A stretch of 64,000 bases of DNA, from NCBI GenBank assembly GCA_963664085.2, contig CAXXLO010000002.1, positions 2,666,001 through 2,730,000 of the forward strand, given 5' to 3'. Origin of the DNA: Bin5 sp022821545. Lineage in GTDB: Bacteria; Chloroflexota; Anaerolineae; Caldilineales; Caldilineaceae. Numbering within the stretch: position 1 is the stretch's first letter; each line of letters starts with the position of its first letter. The position numbers and the translations under genes were made by a program. The notes under the pieces are model-generated. The model did no database searches. It saw nothing but the letters and a program-made list of their open reading frames with translations, and was not told the origin of the DNA. Of this stretch, positions 1 through 7,874 are shown piece by piece.

Positions 1-127
1 CCGAAAAATTGGCGCATGAGAAGGGCAATGGAGGCGGCACATAGACCCCACCCCAGGTAAGAATAAGGAACAGAAATAGCGCCACGGCGAGGATTCTGAG
101 CACTCCCTTTCTCGCAAAGCGGTTCAT
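1..127 (-). CDS. Small membrane-anchored protein, candidate immunity protein (partial)
   Basis: The start codon lies inside the stop codon of the Rhs tip (ATGA overlap at 124-127), so the two genes look translationally coupled. The 42 visible residues begin MNRFARKGVLRIL, followed by a strongly hydrophobic stretch (about residues 9-28) and a Pro-rich PPPLPF segment. This fits a signal anchor or signal peptide. The gene runs off the left edge, so its length and C-terminus are unknown. In polymorphic-toxin loci the gene immediately after the toxin tip normally encodes the cognate immunity protein, and an anchored one fits a toxin acting at or outside the membrane. The immunity role is inferred from position only. 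Confidence 0.55.
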   Translation of the reverse strand, partial: MNRFARKGVLRILAVALFLFLILTWGGVYVPPPLPFSCANFS

Positions 128-1720
128 GGATCTATGACGCCTTCGACCCAGGAAAATATACTTGACATGTAGCTTCTCCGCCTTATATCGAGCGGTATGT
201 CGGATTTGTAAGCTCCATACACCCAAATCGTGACAGCCTCCGCCCAGTATTCCCACGGCTGAGTCCATGCATATTCTGATATGAAGTGGCGGTGAGCCCG
301 GATGGGACTGTATCGTGAGAGCCGATATGCTTCTGCCTTTAATCGTATTTCGGCGCAGTCGTTCCGTACACCGCATTGGCCTTCGATTTTATGCGCCAAC
401 TCATGCACTGCAGTCCCCCGAACATACGAGTCGCCCGCGGTAAACAGAACATCATAGAAGCCGATTCGGCCAGACTCCAAAGCGCAAGCCGCGCCCAAAC
501 GACAAAGATTCCACAACGCTCCTTTCGCTGCACGATACCAGGTCACGTTCCCGCCGATTAAGGTCTTCAAACGATTCAAGCCAGTCGTCACGTCAGCATT
601 GAGGAGTTGACCGATCCTATAGCCAAACTCAACGACGCCTTGTCCAAGCAGCTTTAACTCGTCAAAAGTCCAATTATTCATTTCCAACGAAATGCCAGCC
701 TCGCTCAACACATCTGTAAGAATGCCCATGTCAGCGAAGTCGGCACCCCCCACTATGCGGGTGGTCCAGTGCTTAGTGAATTTGTTAAATCGATAACCGT
801 GTGCTCGATACCAGCGGTCATTCCAGTAGAAATTCTCCTCCCAACACTGCTGTGTGTCGCATTGCCCCTCTTGCGAGGTGTAGCCACTGGGGTCGCTGTA
901 CCTCAGCGGATTGCCCCTTGCGTAAAGGAAGCGGTTGTAGTCGACCACCATCCCCGGATCAGGCACAGTCGTATCCGGGGAGATGAAGGCGCCCAGCGTC
1001 GGGTCATAATACCGCGCGTTGTAGTAGAGTAGCCCCGTCCCATCTTCCTTCTGTCCGGTGAACGTCCTGTCCGTCCGCAGCGTTCCCGACGCGCTGCGCT
1101 GCGCGCCGTAGGCGTAGTACGCGCGGCTGCCCTTCACGACCGAACCGGCGGTCGTCACCGACGTGCTGCCCAGATGGTCGCCGTGTACGTGATAGAGGGT
1201 GCTCCCCCGCTTCACCGCAACGCGCAGCCCGCCGAATGTGTAGTGGCTTATCGCGGTTGTCACGCCGTTCGTCACCTCTTCCTCGTAGTGGGCGAAGAAG
1301 AGGTAGGTCGTCGTGCTGCCGTTCACCTTCTTGACGCGACCTCCCCGTCGACGTCATACCAGTACTGTTCCAGCATGTCGCCGTTGTTGTCCTGCACCTG
1401 GGACAGCCGGTTCTGTGCGTCCCACACAAGCGTCTGCCGGCTGGAAAGCCCCTTGTTGCGCACGGTCATGTTGCCGTTGGCGTCGTAGTCGAAGCGGTCC
1501 GCGCCGCGGATGCGGTCCACCGCGTGGTAGGGCCCGCCATCGCCGTAACCGTAGCTCTGCCCGTTGAAGGCGGTCAGCCGGTTGGCGCCGTCATAGCTGT
1601 AAGTTCTTCCGTATGCAGCGGTCAACCGTCCCAGCCCGTCGTAAGTGAAGCTGTTGCCGGTCCGGCGCCAGCGGCTGCCGCCGCCGGACCATTGAAGTAG
1701 TGGCGGACCACTTGCCTTGG
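124..1720 (-). pseudogene. Orphan Rhs C-terminal tip with HExxH metallopeptidase-like toxin domain; 5'-truncated and frameshifted
   Basis: The 5' part (about 1720-1323) encodes YD-repeat sequence (FTYDGLGRLT, YSYDGANRLT, FDYDANGNMT) with no convincing start. It abuts the stop of the enolase-family gene, so the long Rhs shell is missing. The reading frame breaks near 1340, where two extra bases fall between codons expected to read DGE-RVKKVNGS. The downstream 400-codon frame carries the Rhs core hallmarks (YHVHGDHLGSTS, GLLYYNARYYDP, PDTTVPDPG, NPLRYSDPSGY). After the core comes a variable domain with VHELAH (HExxH at about residues 308-312 of that frame) and a later WEYWAEAV in which Glu about 363 could be the third zinc ligand, as in gluzincin-type metallopeptidases. 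The unit resembles the silent displaced tips found in rhs loci. The peptidase activity and toxin role are inferences. Confidence 0.8.
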
Positions 1721-1721
1721 T

Positions 1722-2828
1722 TCACCCGACCCTGTAGTTCTTGAGCAGCTCGTAGTTCGGCGTTATCCCCAGTCCCGGGCGGGCTGGCGCGTCGACGTTG
1801 CCGTCGGCGTCCAGCTTCATCGTTTCTTCGAAAATCTGCATGCGGAGCGGGTCCACCGTTTCACGGTAAAACTCGAGGATCAGGCCGTTATTGATAGCGC
1901 ACACAAGGTGGACATGCACTTCCTGGGCGCCGTGGGGAGCGATGACCAGGTCCTCCGCCGCGGTCAGTGCGGCCACCTGCATGAATTCGGTGATTCCTCC
2001 CAAAATTTGGGCGTCCGCATTGATAATCGCAGCCCCTTCGCGTTCGATCAGGTCTCGAAAACCATAGCGAGTGTATTCGTTCTCGCCGGTGGCTATTGGA
2101 ATCGACGTCGCCCGCGCAACCCGTGCGTGCCCGCGGTAGTCGTCCGGCGCCACCGGCTCTTCGAACCAGAACGGCTCATACTTTTCCATCTTGCGCGCCA
2201 GCTCGATGGCCTCGTGCGCCTTGTAGGCGTTGTTGGCGTCGACCAGCAGCTTGACCTCCGGCCCGATCGTCTCCCGCACAACGCGTACCCGTTCCACGTC
2301 CTCGTTGATCGGCACGCCGCCGACCTTCATCTTGATCGCCTTCGCGCCCAGCGTCAGGTTCTCCTCCATCTCCTCGGCCAGTTCCCGCAGGCCCTTGCCC
2401 TCCTCATAGTAGCCGCCCGCGATATAGGCGGGAATGCTGTCACGGAATCCGCCCAGGAGTTGGTAGACCGGTCTATTTACGGCCTTGCCTATCAGATCCC
2501 ACAACGCGATATCGATGGCGCTTATCACACGTGTTGACAGCCCGCGACGTCCCACCAGCTTAGGCAGCCACATGTCTTCCCAAATGCGGCGGTAGTTGAA
2601 GGGATCCTCTCCGATCACGACCGGCTTGAAGTAATCGATCAGTGTCGTCGTGAGATCGCTTCCCTGACCGGACGCGGTGCCGCCCCCCCAGCCCACGCCC
2701 GTAATCCCTTCGTCGGTGTAGATGTGGACCAGGTTCAGGCTGACGTCCACGTAGGTGTACTTCCCATTGCTGATCGGCTTCGGCCGCGGCCAAGCGTACC
2801 TTTCGACCGTCATATCGGTGATTTTCAT
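1722..2828 (-). CDS. Mandelate racemase / muconate lactonizing enzyme family protein
   Basis: 368 residues, the usual size for the enolase superfamily, with an N-terminal capping domain followed by a TIM barrel. Visible catalytic elements are the KxK motif in AIKMKVGG (about residue 167), the metal-binding Asp in LLVDANNAY, Glu in WFEEPV, Glu in IATGENE, an Asp in NADAQILGG and the general-base His in IAPHGAQ. The KxK plus Asp/His dyad is the mandelate-racemase-subgroup arrangement used in acid-sugar dehydratases. The expected reaction is proton abstraction alpha to a carboxylate, followed by dehydration or epimerisation; the substrate is not readable. The gene is divergent from the epimerase pair at 3124. 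Confidence 0.88.
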   Translation of the reverse strand: MKITDMTVERYAWPRPKPISNGKYTYVDVSLNLVHIYTDEGITGVGWGGGTASGQGSDLTTTLIDYFKPVVIGEDPFNYRRIWEDMWLPKLVGRRGLSTRVISAIDIALWDLIGKAVNRPVYQLLGGFRDSIPAYIAGGYYEEGKGLRELAEEMEENLTLGAKAIKMKVGGVPINEDVERVRVVRETIGPEVKLLVDANNAYKAHEAIELARKMEKYEPFWFEEPVAPDDYRGHARVARATSIPIATGENEYTRYGFRDLIEREGAAIINADAQILGGITEFMQVAALTAAEDLVIAPHGAQEVHVHLVCAINNGLILEFYRETVDPLRMQIFEETMKLDADGNVDAPARPGLGITPNYELLKNYRVG

Positions 2829-3123
2829 TACCCGCTCCCTTTCGTGGCGTGACCGTCCGAGTCGGACGCAGTTTTACGGTTCAGCCTCCGTTATACGTCC
2901 ATTTCCGGCCCACCACAAACTTCAGCAACGCAAAACGCACAAACAGACTTCATGGGCGCACCTCAACCTGCTCCCGCTCTCCCACTCCTTCCAGCCGCCT
3001 CAATGACACTCACTGACCACCGCCCTTCCTAGACACGCTCCTACCACTCTGATACACTGAAATTCATTCCCGCGTCGCCAGCAGCTGTCCACACACAGGT
3101 CCTGTCCAAGCAAAGGTCCCGCA
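2829..3123. other. Divergent intergenic region
   Basis: This 295-bp spacer separates the enolase-family gene (-) from the epimerase genes (+) and must hold both promoters. A possible -10 (TACACT near 3053) has no good -35. Near 3007 there is a CACTGACCACCG motif of the short intergenic repeat type seen elsewhere in the window. No reading frame or RNA gene is supported. Confidence 0.4.
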
Positions 3124-4182
3124 GTGAAGATCCTGGTAACCGGCGGTACAGGCCGGGTAGGCGCCAATCTGGTCACCGGTCTGCTGGCCGCAGGCCACGA
3201 AATCAGAGCCTTCATTTACCCCGGCGACGCCAGCCGCGCCCACAAGCTGGACTCCTTCGCCGGCGTCGAAACGGTCAGCGGCGATCTGCGCAACCCGGAC
3301 GACGTTAGCCGTGCGGTCAAAGGCGTTGACACCGTCTACCACCTGGCCGCGGCCTTTATGGCCCCATTCGACAATCGCCAGTACCTGGAAATCAACGCCA
3401 TGGGCACGCTCAACCTGCTCGAAAGCGTGCGCGCTCACTGCCCCAATCTCCATCGCTTCGTCTATGCCAGCACAGTCGCCGTTTATCTGCGCCTCGAGGA
3501 AAAGGGCCGCTACTTCGAGGAGCCGATTCGCGAGGACATGGCCGCCCGCTACCACCAGATGCCCTATTTCCTAACCAAGTGGGTCGGCGAAGAACTGACC
3601 ATGGCCTATCACTACCAGTATGGCCTGCCTGCCGCCTCCTTTCGCTTCTCCACGATCATCGAACCCAGCGAGTTCTTCAACGAGGCCGGCCTGCCCAATC
3701 TCCTGGCCTTCAGCTCTGCATACGAGCAGCACAGGTCGATGCAAAGCAGTGACCCCGACACGCAGGCCATGCTCGATCATCTCAACGCCCGGTGGACCGG
3801 CCGCGATCAGCTCCTTCTCAGCCGCAACCCCAACGGTGTCCCCTACAAAGAGCACTTCAGCGACGTGCGCGACATCGCCCGCGGCCTGCAATTCGCAATC
3901 GAAAAAGGGGAAGCCGTCGGCGAAGTGTTCAACCTGGCCGGCGGTGTGATCATCGACTGGGGAGAGGCTGTTCCCCGACTGGCCGAGCGCTTCGGCGTCA
4001 GCTACACCGACGCGCGCCTGCCGACGCCAGTCCACTACACGCTTGATCTGACCAAAATCAGGACCCGGCTCGGCTTCAAGCCGCGGCACGATCTGAACAG
4101 CGTAATCGAGGCCGCTGAAGCCATTCGGCGCGGCGAAGAGACCGACATTGTACCCACCGGCATCCGCTACGGACAGGCCTGA
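3124..4182 (+). CDS. NAD-dependent epimerase/dehydratase (extended SDR), copy 1
   Basis: 352 residues with a GTG start. The N-terminal Rossmann motif is TGGTGRVGANL (residues 6-16, pattern TGxxGxxG), followed by the conserved GDLR and YHLAA segments. The active site is YASTVAVY followed by YFLTK, the YxxxK of extended SDRs. The family oxidises and reduces sugar nucleotides or related polyols with bound NAD(P). Copy 2 lies 83 bp downstream and matches at most positions along the full length, so this is a tandem duplication that includes the pre-start sequence. Two enolase-family genes follow on the same strand, which suggests a sugar-acid or polyol pathway. The exact substrate is unknown. Confidence 0.88.
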   Translation: MKILVTGGTGRVGANLVTGLLAAGHEIRAFIYPGDASRAHKLDSFAGVETVSGDLRNPDDVSRAVKGVDTVYHLAAAFMAPFDNRQYLEINAMGTLNLLESVRAHCPNLHRFVYASTVAVYLRLEEKGRYFEEPIREDMAARYHQMPYFLTKWVGEELTMAYHYQYGLPAASFRFSTIIEPSEFFNEAGLPNLLAFSSAYEQHRSMQSSDPDTQAMLDHLNARWTGRDQLLLSRNPNGVPYKEHFSDVRDIARGLQFAIEKGEAVGEVFNLAGGVIIDWGEAVPRLAERFGVSYTDARLPTPVHYTLDLTKIRTRLGFKPRHDLNSVIEAAEAIRRGEETDIVPTGIRYGQA

Positions 4183-4265
4183 AGCCTGGCCGGCCGATAG
4201 TTCTTACTCTCAAGAGTTTCTGAAAGACCCAAAACCTTGAACCTGAGAATCCGAAAGGTCCCGCA

Positions 4266-5324
4266 ATGAAAATCCTGGTAACCGGCGGCACGGGCCGCAT
4301 CGGCGCCAATCTTGTCACTCGTCTTCTGGACAAAGGTCACGACGTCCGTTCCCTCGTCTATCCAGGCGATGCCAGTCGCGCCAACAAGCTGGATGACCTT
4401 GCCAACGTGGAAACGGTGACCGGCGACCTGCGGATTCTGGAGGACGTCCGCAACGCCGTCAAAGGGGTTGACGCAATCTACCACTTGGCCGCAGCCTTCG
4501 GAGGCCCGTTCGACAACCGCCAGTACCTGGACATCAACGCCATGGGCACGCTCAATCTGCTCGAAAGCGTTCGCACGGAATGCCCCAATCTTCACCGCTT
4601 CGTCTACGCCTGCACAGAGGCGGTCTACTGGAAACTTGAGGAGTACGGCCGCTACTTCGAAGAGCCGATCACCGAGGAGATGGTGGCCCAATACCACCAG
4701 ATGCCTTACTTTCTCACCAAGTGGATCGGCGAAGAGCTTGCCATGGCCTACCACTATCAATATCATGTGCCTTCGACTTCCTTTCGCTTCTCCACGGTGA
4801 TCGAACCCAGCGAATTTTTCAACGAGGCCGGCATACCGATGCGCCTGGCCTTCAGTAGCGCATACGAGCAATACAAATCCGTCAACAGCGATGATCCGGA
4901 CACGCAGGCGATGCTCGACGAACTCAGAGCCAAGTGGACCGGCGAAGATCAGCTCCTTCTGAGCCGCAACCCCAATGGCGTGCCCCACCTGCAGCATTTC
5001 TGCGATGTGCGCGACATCGCCCGCGGCCTGGTATTGGGCATCGAAAGGGAGGAAGCCGTTGGCGAAGAGTTCACGCTGGGGGGCGACGCAATCATCGACT
5101 GGGGAGAGGCAGTCCCCTGGCTGGCCGAACGCTACGACCTCAGTTACGCCGACGCACGCCTGCCCGAGGCGAACCACTTTACACTTGATCTGACAAAGAT
5201 CAAGACTCGTCTCGGATTCAGATCTGAGCATGACTTTGTTAGTGTCGTCAAGACCGCCGAAGCCATCCGCCGCGGTGAGGAGACCGACGTCGTCCCCACC
5301 GGCATTCGCTACGGGGAACGCTGA
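4266..5324 (+). CDS. NAD-dependent epimerase/dehydratase (extended SDR), copy 2
   Basis: 352 residues, exactly the same length as copy 1, with an ATG start at the equivalent place and a shared AAGGTCCCGCA just upstream. The Rossmann motif TGGTGRIGANL and the YFLTK catalytic pair are kept. The active-site loop differs: YACTEAVYWKLEE here against YASTVAVYLRLEE in copy 1. A changed loop in an otherwise near-identical enzyme suggests a shifted substrate preference rather than simple redundancy (inference). The gene is probably co-transcribed with copy 1 and with the enolase-family gene beginning at 5393. Confidence 0.88.
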   Translation: MKILVTGGTGRIGANLVTRLLDKGHDVRSLVYPGDASRANKLDDLANVETVTGDLRILEDVRNAVKGVDAIYHLAAAFGGPFDNRQYLDINAMGTLNLLESVRTECPNLHRFVYACTEAVYWKLEEYGRYFEEPITEEMVAQYHQMPYFLTKWIGEELAMAYHYQYHVPSTSFRFSTVIEPSEFFNEAGIPMRLAFSSAYEQYKSVNSDDPDTQAMLDELRAKWTGEDQLLLSRNPNGVPHLQHFCDVRDIARGLVLGIEREEAVGEEFTLGGDAIIDWGEAVPWLAERYDLSYADARLPEANHFTLDLTKIKTRLGFRSEHDFVSVVKTAEAIRRGEETDVVPTGIRYGER

Positions 5325-5392
5325 AGCACTTCATCTTGCCCTTCTCACCACGCGAAGGCGCCCCAAACCTGAAAGAAGGAGGAAGACGTCCG

Positions 5393-6535
5393 ATGAACAG
5401 CGCTACGATCTCCGCCATCGAGTGGGGCACACTTGTGGGCCAGCGGCCCCGGCAAGCAGGCTGCAACTCCCGCCTGGCCGTTCACGGCAACGACGTTCAA
5501 GTGCCCCTGGCTCGCATAACCACGACTGACGGCACATCGGGATTCGGCGCCTGCCGGCCCCTGGGCCAGAAGGAAGCGCACGCCTATCTCGGCGAACGCG
5601 TCGACGACCTCATCGGCGCTGGCAACGGCGTTGCGCCGCGAGCGGCCTCCCTGGAGTTCCCGCTGTGGGACCTGCTCGGCCAGCACACCGGCCGGCCCGT
5701 CTACCAGCTGCTGGCGGAGTCGGCCGGGAAGACCGTTTCCGAGCCCCCGCTGGTTCGCTGCTACGACACCTCCCTTTATATCGACGACCTGCACCTCGCC
5801 ACCGACGAAGAGGGCGCAGCCCTCATCGCTTCCGAAGCCCGCTTCGGCTATGAGCACGGCCACCGCGCCTTCAAAATCAAGGTCGGCCGCGGCGCCCGCC
5901 ACATGCCCCTTGTCGAAGGCAACCGCCGCGACGTTGCCGTGATCCGCGCCGTGCGTGCGGAAGTCGGCCCGGAGGCCGCTATCCTAATCGACGCCAACAA
6001 CGGCTACAATCTCAACATTTCCAAACAGATCCTGGCCGAAACGGCCGACTGCAACCTCTACTGGCTGGAAGAGGCCTTTCACGAGGACGGCGCACTCTAT
6101 GAAGATCTGCATGACTGGATAGAGCGCGAAGGTCTGTCAACGAAGATCGCCGACGGCGAGGGCCTGGCCTCGCCCATGCTGCTGGACTACGCCCGCGACG
6201 GATTCGTCGACATCATCCAGTACGATATCTTCAGCCACGGCATGACCAACTGGCTGGAAACCGGGGCCTGCCTGGACGGCTGGAACGTTGGTACCGCGCC
6301 CCACCACTACGGACGCCACGTAGGCAACTATGTCTCCGGCCATCTCGCCGCCGCCGTCAATGGCTTCCTTTTCATCGAGTGGGACGAGGTCTCCACGCCC
6401 GGACTTGACGGATCGGCCTATCAGGTGGACGAAGGACATGTACGCATGCCGGATTCGCCCGGATTCGCCCTGAACCTGGATGAGGAACTCTTCCAGCAGG
6501 CTGTTGCCGCCAACGGCTTTGCCGTACGCCAGTAG
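5393..6535 (+). CDS. Enolase-superfamily (mandelate racemase-like) enzyme, copy 1
   Basis: 380 residues from the ATG at 5393, chosen because AGAAGGAGGAAG lies just before it; an in-frame upstream start would add about 19 unconserved residues. Barrel motifs are FKIKVGRG (KxK), LIDANNGYN (metal Asp), YWLEEAFHED (metal Glu), KIADGEG, QYDIFSHG (Asp) and APHHYGRH (His). The capping domain is divergent, with the opening SAIEWGTLVGQRPRQAGCN. A second copy with the same motifs follows at 6667. The protein differs clearly from the family member at 1722-2828. It is likely an acid-sugar dehydratase or epimerase; the substrate is unknown. Confidence 0.85.
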   Translation: MNSATISAIEWGTLVGQRPRQAGCNSRLAVHGNDVQVPLARITTTDGTSGFGACRPLGQKEAHAYLGERVDDLIGAGNGVAPRAASLEFPLWDLLGQHTGRPVYQLLAESAGKTVSEPPLVRCYDTSLYIDDLHLATDEEGAALIASEARFGYEHGHRAFKIKVGRGARHMPLVEGNRRDVAVIRAVRAEVGPEAAILIDANNGYNLNISKQILAETADCNLYWLEEAFHEDGALYEDLHDWIEREGLSTKIADGEGLASPMLLDYARDGFVDIIQYDIFSHGMTNWLETGACLDGWNVGTAPHHYGRHVGNYVSGHLAAAVNGFLFIEWDEVSTPGLDGSAYQVDEGHVRMPDSPGFALNLDEELFQQAVAANGFAVRQ

Positions 6536-6599
6536 CGAAACCGGCGCCGACGACTTCACACCGATTCAGTGGTCTCATCATCACAGGCGGAGCATCATA

Positions 6600-6629
6600 T
6601 TGGCGCTGGTTCGGAATCTTTTCTACAAT
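6600..6629 (+). promoter_or_regulatory. Predicted sigma70-type promoter of the second enolase-family gene
   Basis: TTGGCG (6600-6605), an 18-bp spacer and TACAAT (6624-6629). Transcription would start near 6636, about 30 nt before the ATG at 6667. The second paralogue can therefore be expressed apart from the upstream gene. Confidence 0.5.
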
Positions 6630-6666
6630 TCCCGATAGCTTGCCGAAAGCAGCAGGAGATTTGCAG

Positions 6667-7812
6667 ATGCGAGGGGCGCGTATTGCTTCAATCGAATGGG
6701 GAGTGCTGATGGGCCGCCGGCCCCGTCTGGCCGGTTACAACGCCCGCAAAAGGGACGATCACGGGTGGGAGGCGCCTGTTCCCCTTGCGCGCGTCACAAC
6801 GGCCGATGGGGCCGCCGGCTTCGGCATCAGCAATCTCACCCGTCAGCAGGCCGAACTGTTTGCCGGCTCGCCCCTGAACGACCTGATCACTGCCGAAAAC
6901 GGAGTCGACCAAAAGGCTTTCGCCATCGAGAGTCCTCTCTGGGACCTGCTCGGCCAGCGCAGCGGCCGCCCCGTCTACCGGATCCTGGCAGACCGCGCCG
7001 GCAAAAATGCGGCAGAGCCCCTGCGCGTGCCCTGCTACGATACCACGTTGTTGATCGACGACCTGCACCTTTCCAGCGACGAAGAGGGCGCCGCTCTGAT
7101 CGCCTCGGAGGCCCGCTTCGGCTACGAAAATGGGCACCGCGCCTTCAAAATTAAAGTGGGCCGCGGCGCGCGACACATGCCGCCTGAAGAAGGCAACCGC
7201 CGCGACATAGCCGTCGTCCGGGCCGTGCGCGCCGCCGTCGGCCCCGATTCGGCCATCCTCATCGACGCCAACAACGGCTATACGCTCAACATCGCCAAAC
7301 AGATCCTCAGAGAAACCGCAGACTGCAACATCTTCTGGCTGGAGGAAGCCTTCCACGAGGATGACGAGCTCTACGAGGACCTGCACGGCTGGATCGCGCG
7401 GGAGGGCCTGGCCGTCCTCATCGCCGACGGCGAAGGACCCGCCTCTCCCCACCTGCTGGACTACGCCCGCAGAGGGATCGTCGACGTTGTCCAATATGAC
7501 ATCTTCAGCTACGGCATGACAAAATGGCTGCAGACGGCGCCCAAACTGGACGCCTGGAACGTTCGCACCGCACCCCATCACTATGGACGCCATTTGGGCA
7601 ACTTCGTCTCCGGCCACCTCGCCCCCGCCGTCGAAAATTTTGCCTTCGTCGAATGGGATGAACTGACCACGCCCGGCCTGGACACATCCGCCTACGCGGT
7701 GAATGACGGATTTGTCAGCCTGCCGCAAGCGCCCGGTTTCGGCCTGAATCTGGACGAGGGCCTCTTCCAGCAAGCCGTGAAGGAAAACGGCTTTGTCGTG
7801 AAAAGCAGTTAA
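6667..7812 (+). CDS. Enolase-superfamily (mandelate racemase-like) enzyme, copy 2
   Basis: 381 residues from the ATG at 6667, preceded by GCAGGAG at good spacing; the in-frame TTG at 6640 lacks a ribosome site. The active-site series is the same as in copy 1: FKIKVGRG, LIDANNGYT, FWLEEAFHED, LIADGEG, QYDIFSYG and APHHYGRH. The two proteins align end to end, so they arose by tandem duplication. Differences concentrate in the N-terminal cap (for example NARKRDDHGWEAP here), the part that sets substrate specificity in this superfamily. The gene has its own predicted promoter and precedes glyQS by 62 bp. Confidence 0.85.
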   Translation: MRGARIASIEWGVLMGRRPRLAGYNARKRDDHGWEAPVPLARVTTADGAAGFGISNLTRQQAELFAGSPLNDLITAENGVDQKAFAIESPLWDLLGQRSGRPVYRILADRAGKNAAEPLRVPCYDTTLLIDDLHLSSDEEGAALIASEARFGYENGHRAFKIKVGRGARHMPPEEGNRRDIAVVRAVRAAVGPDSAILIDANNGYTLNIAKQILRETADCNIFWLEEAFHEDDELYEDLHGWIAREGLAVLIADGEGPASPHLLDYARRGIVDVVQYDIFSYGMTKWLQTAPKLDAWNVRTAPHHYGRHLGNFVSGHLAPAVENFAFVEWDELTTPGLDTSAYAVNDGFVSLPQAPGFGLNLDEGLFQQAVKENGFVVKSS

Positions 7813-7874
7813 CATGAACCGTTATTCAGCAACGCGGGATAGCCACATACAAGCCACCACCATCGAGTTGAGAA

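Noticed and set aside
1323..1348. Programmed ribosomal frameshift in the Rhs gene
   Set aside because: No slippery heptamer or downstream pseudoknot is evident, and the gene lacks its 5' part anyway, so decay or error is simpler.
7813..7874. T-box riboswitch before glyQS
   Set aside because: Only 62 bp are available, and no T-box sequence or antiterminator stem is seen.
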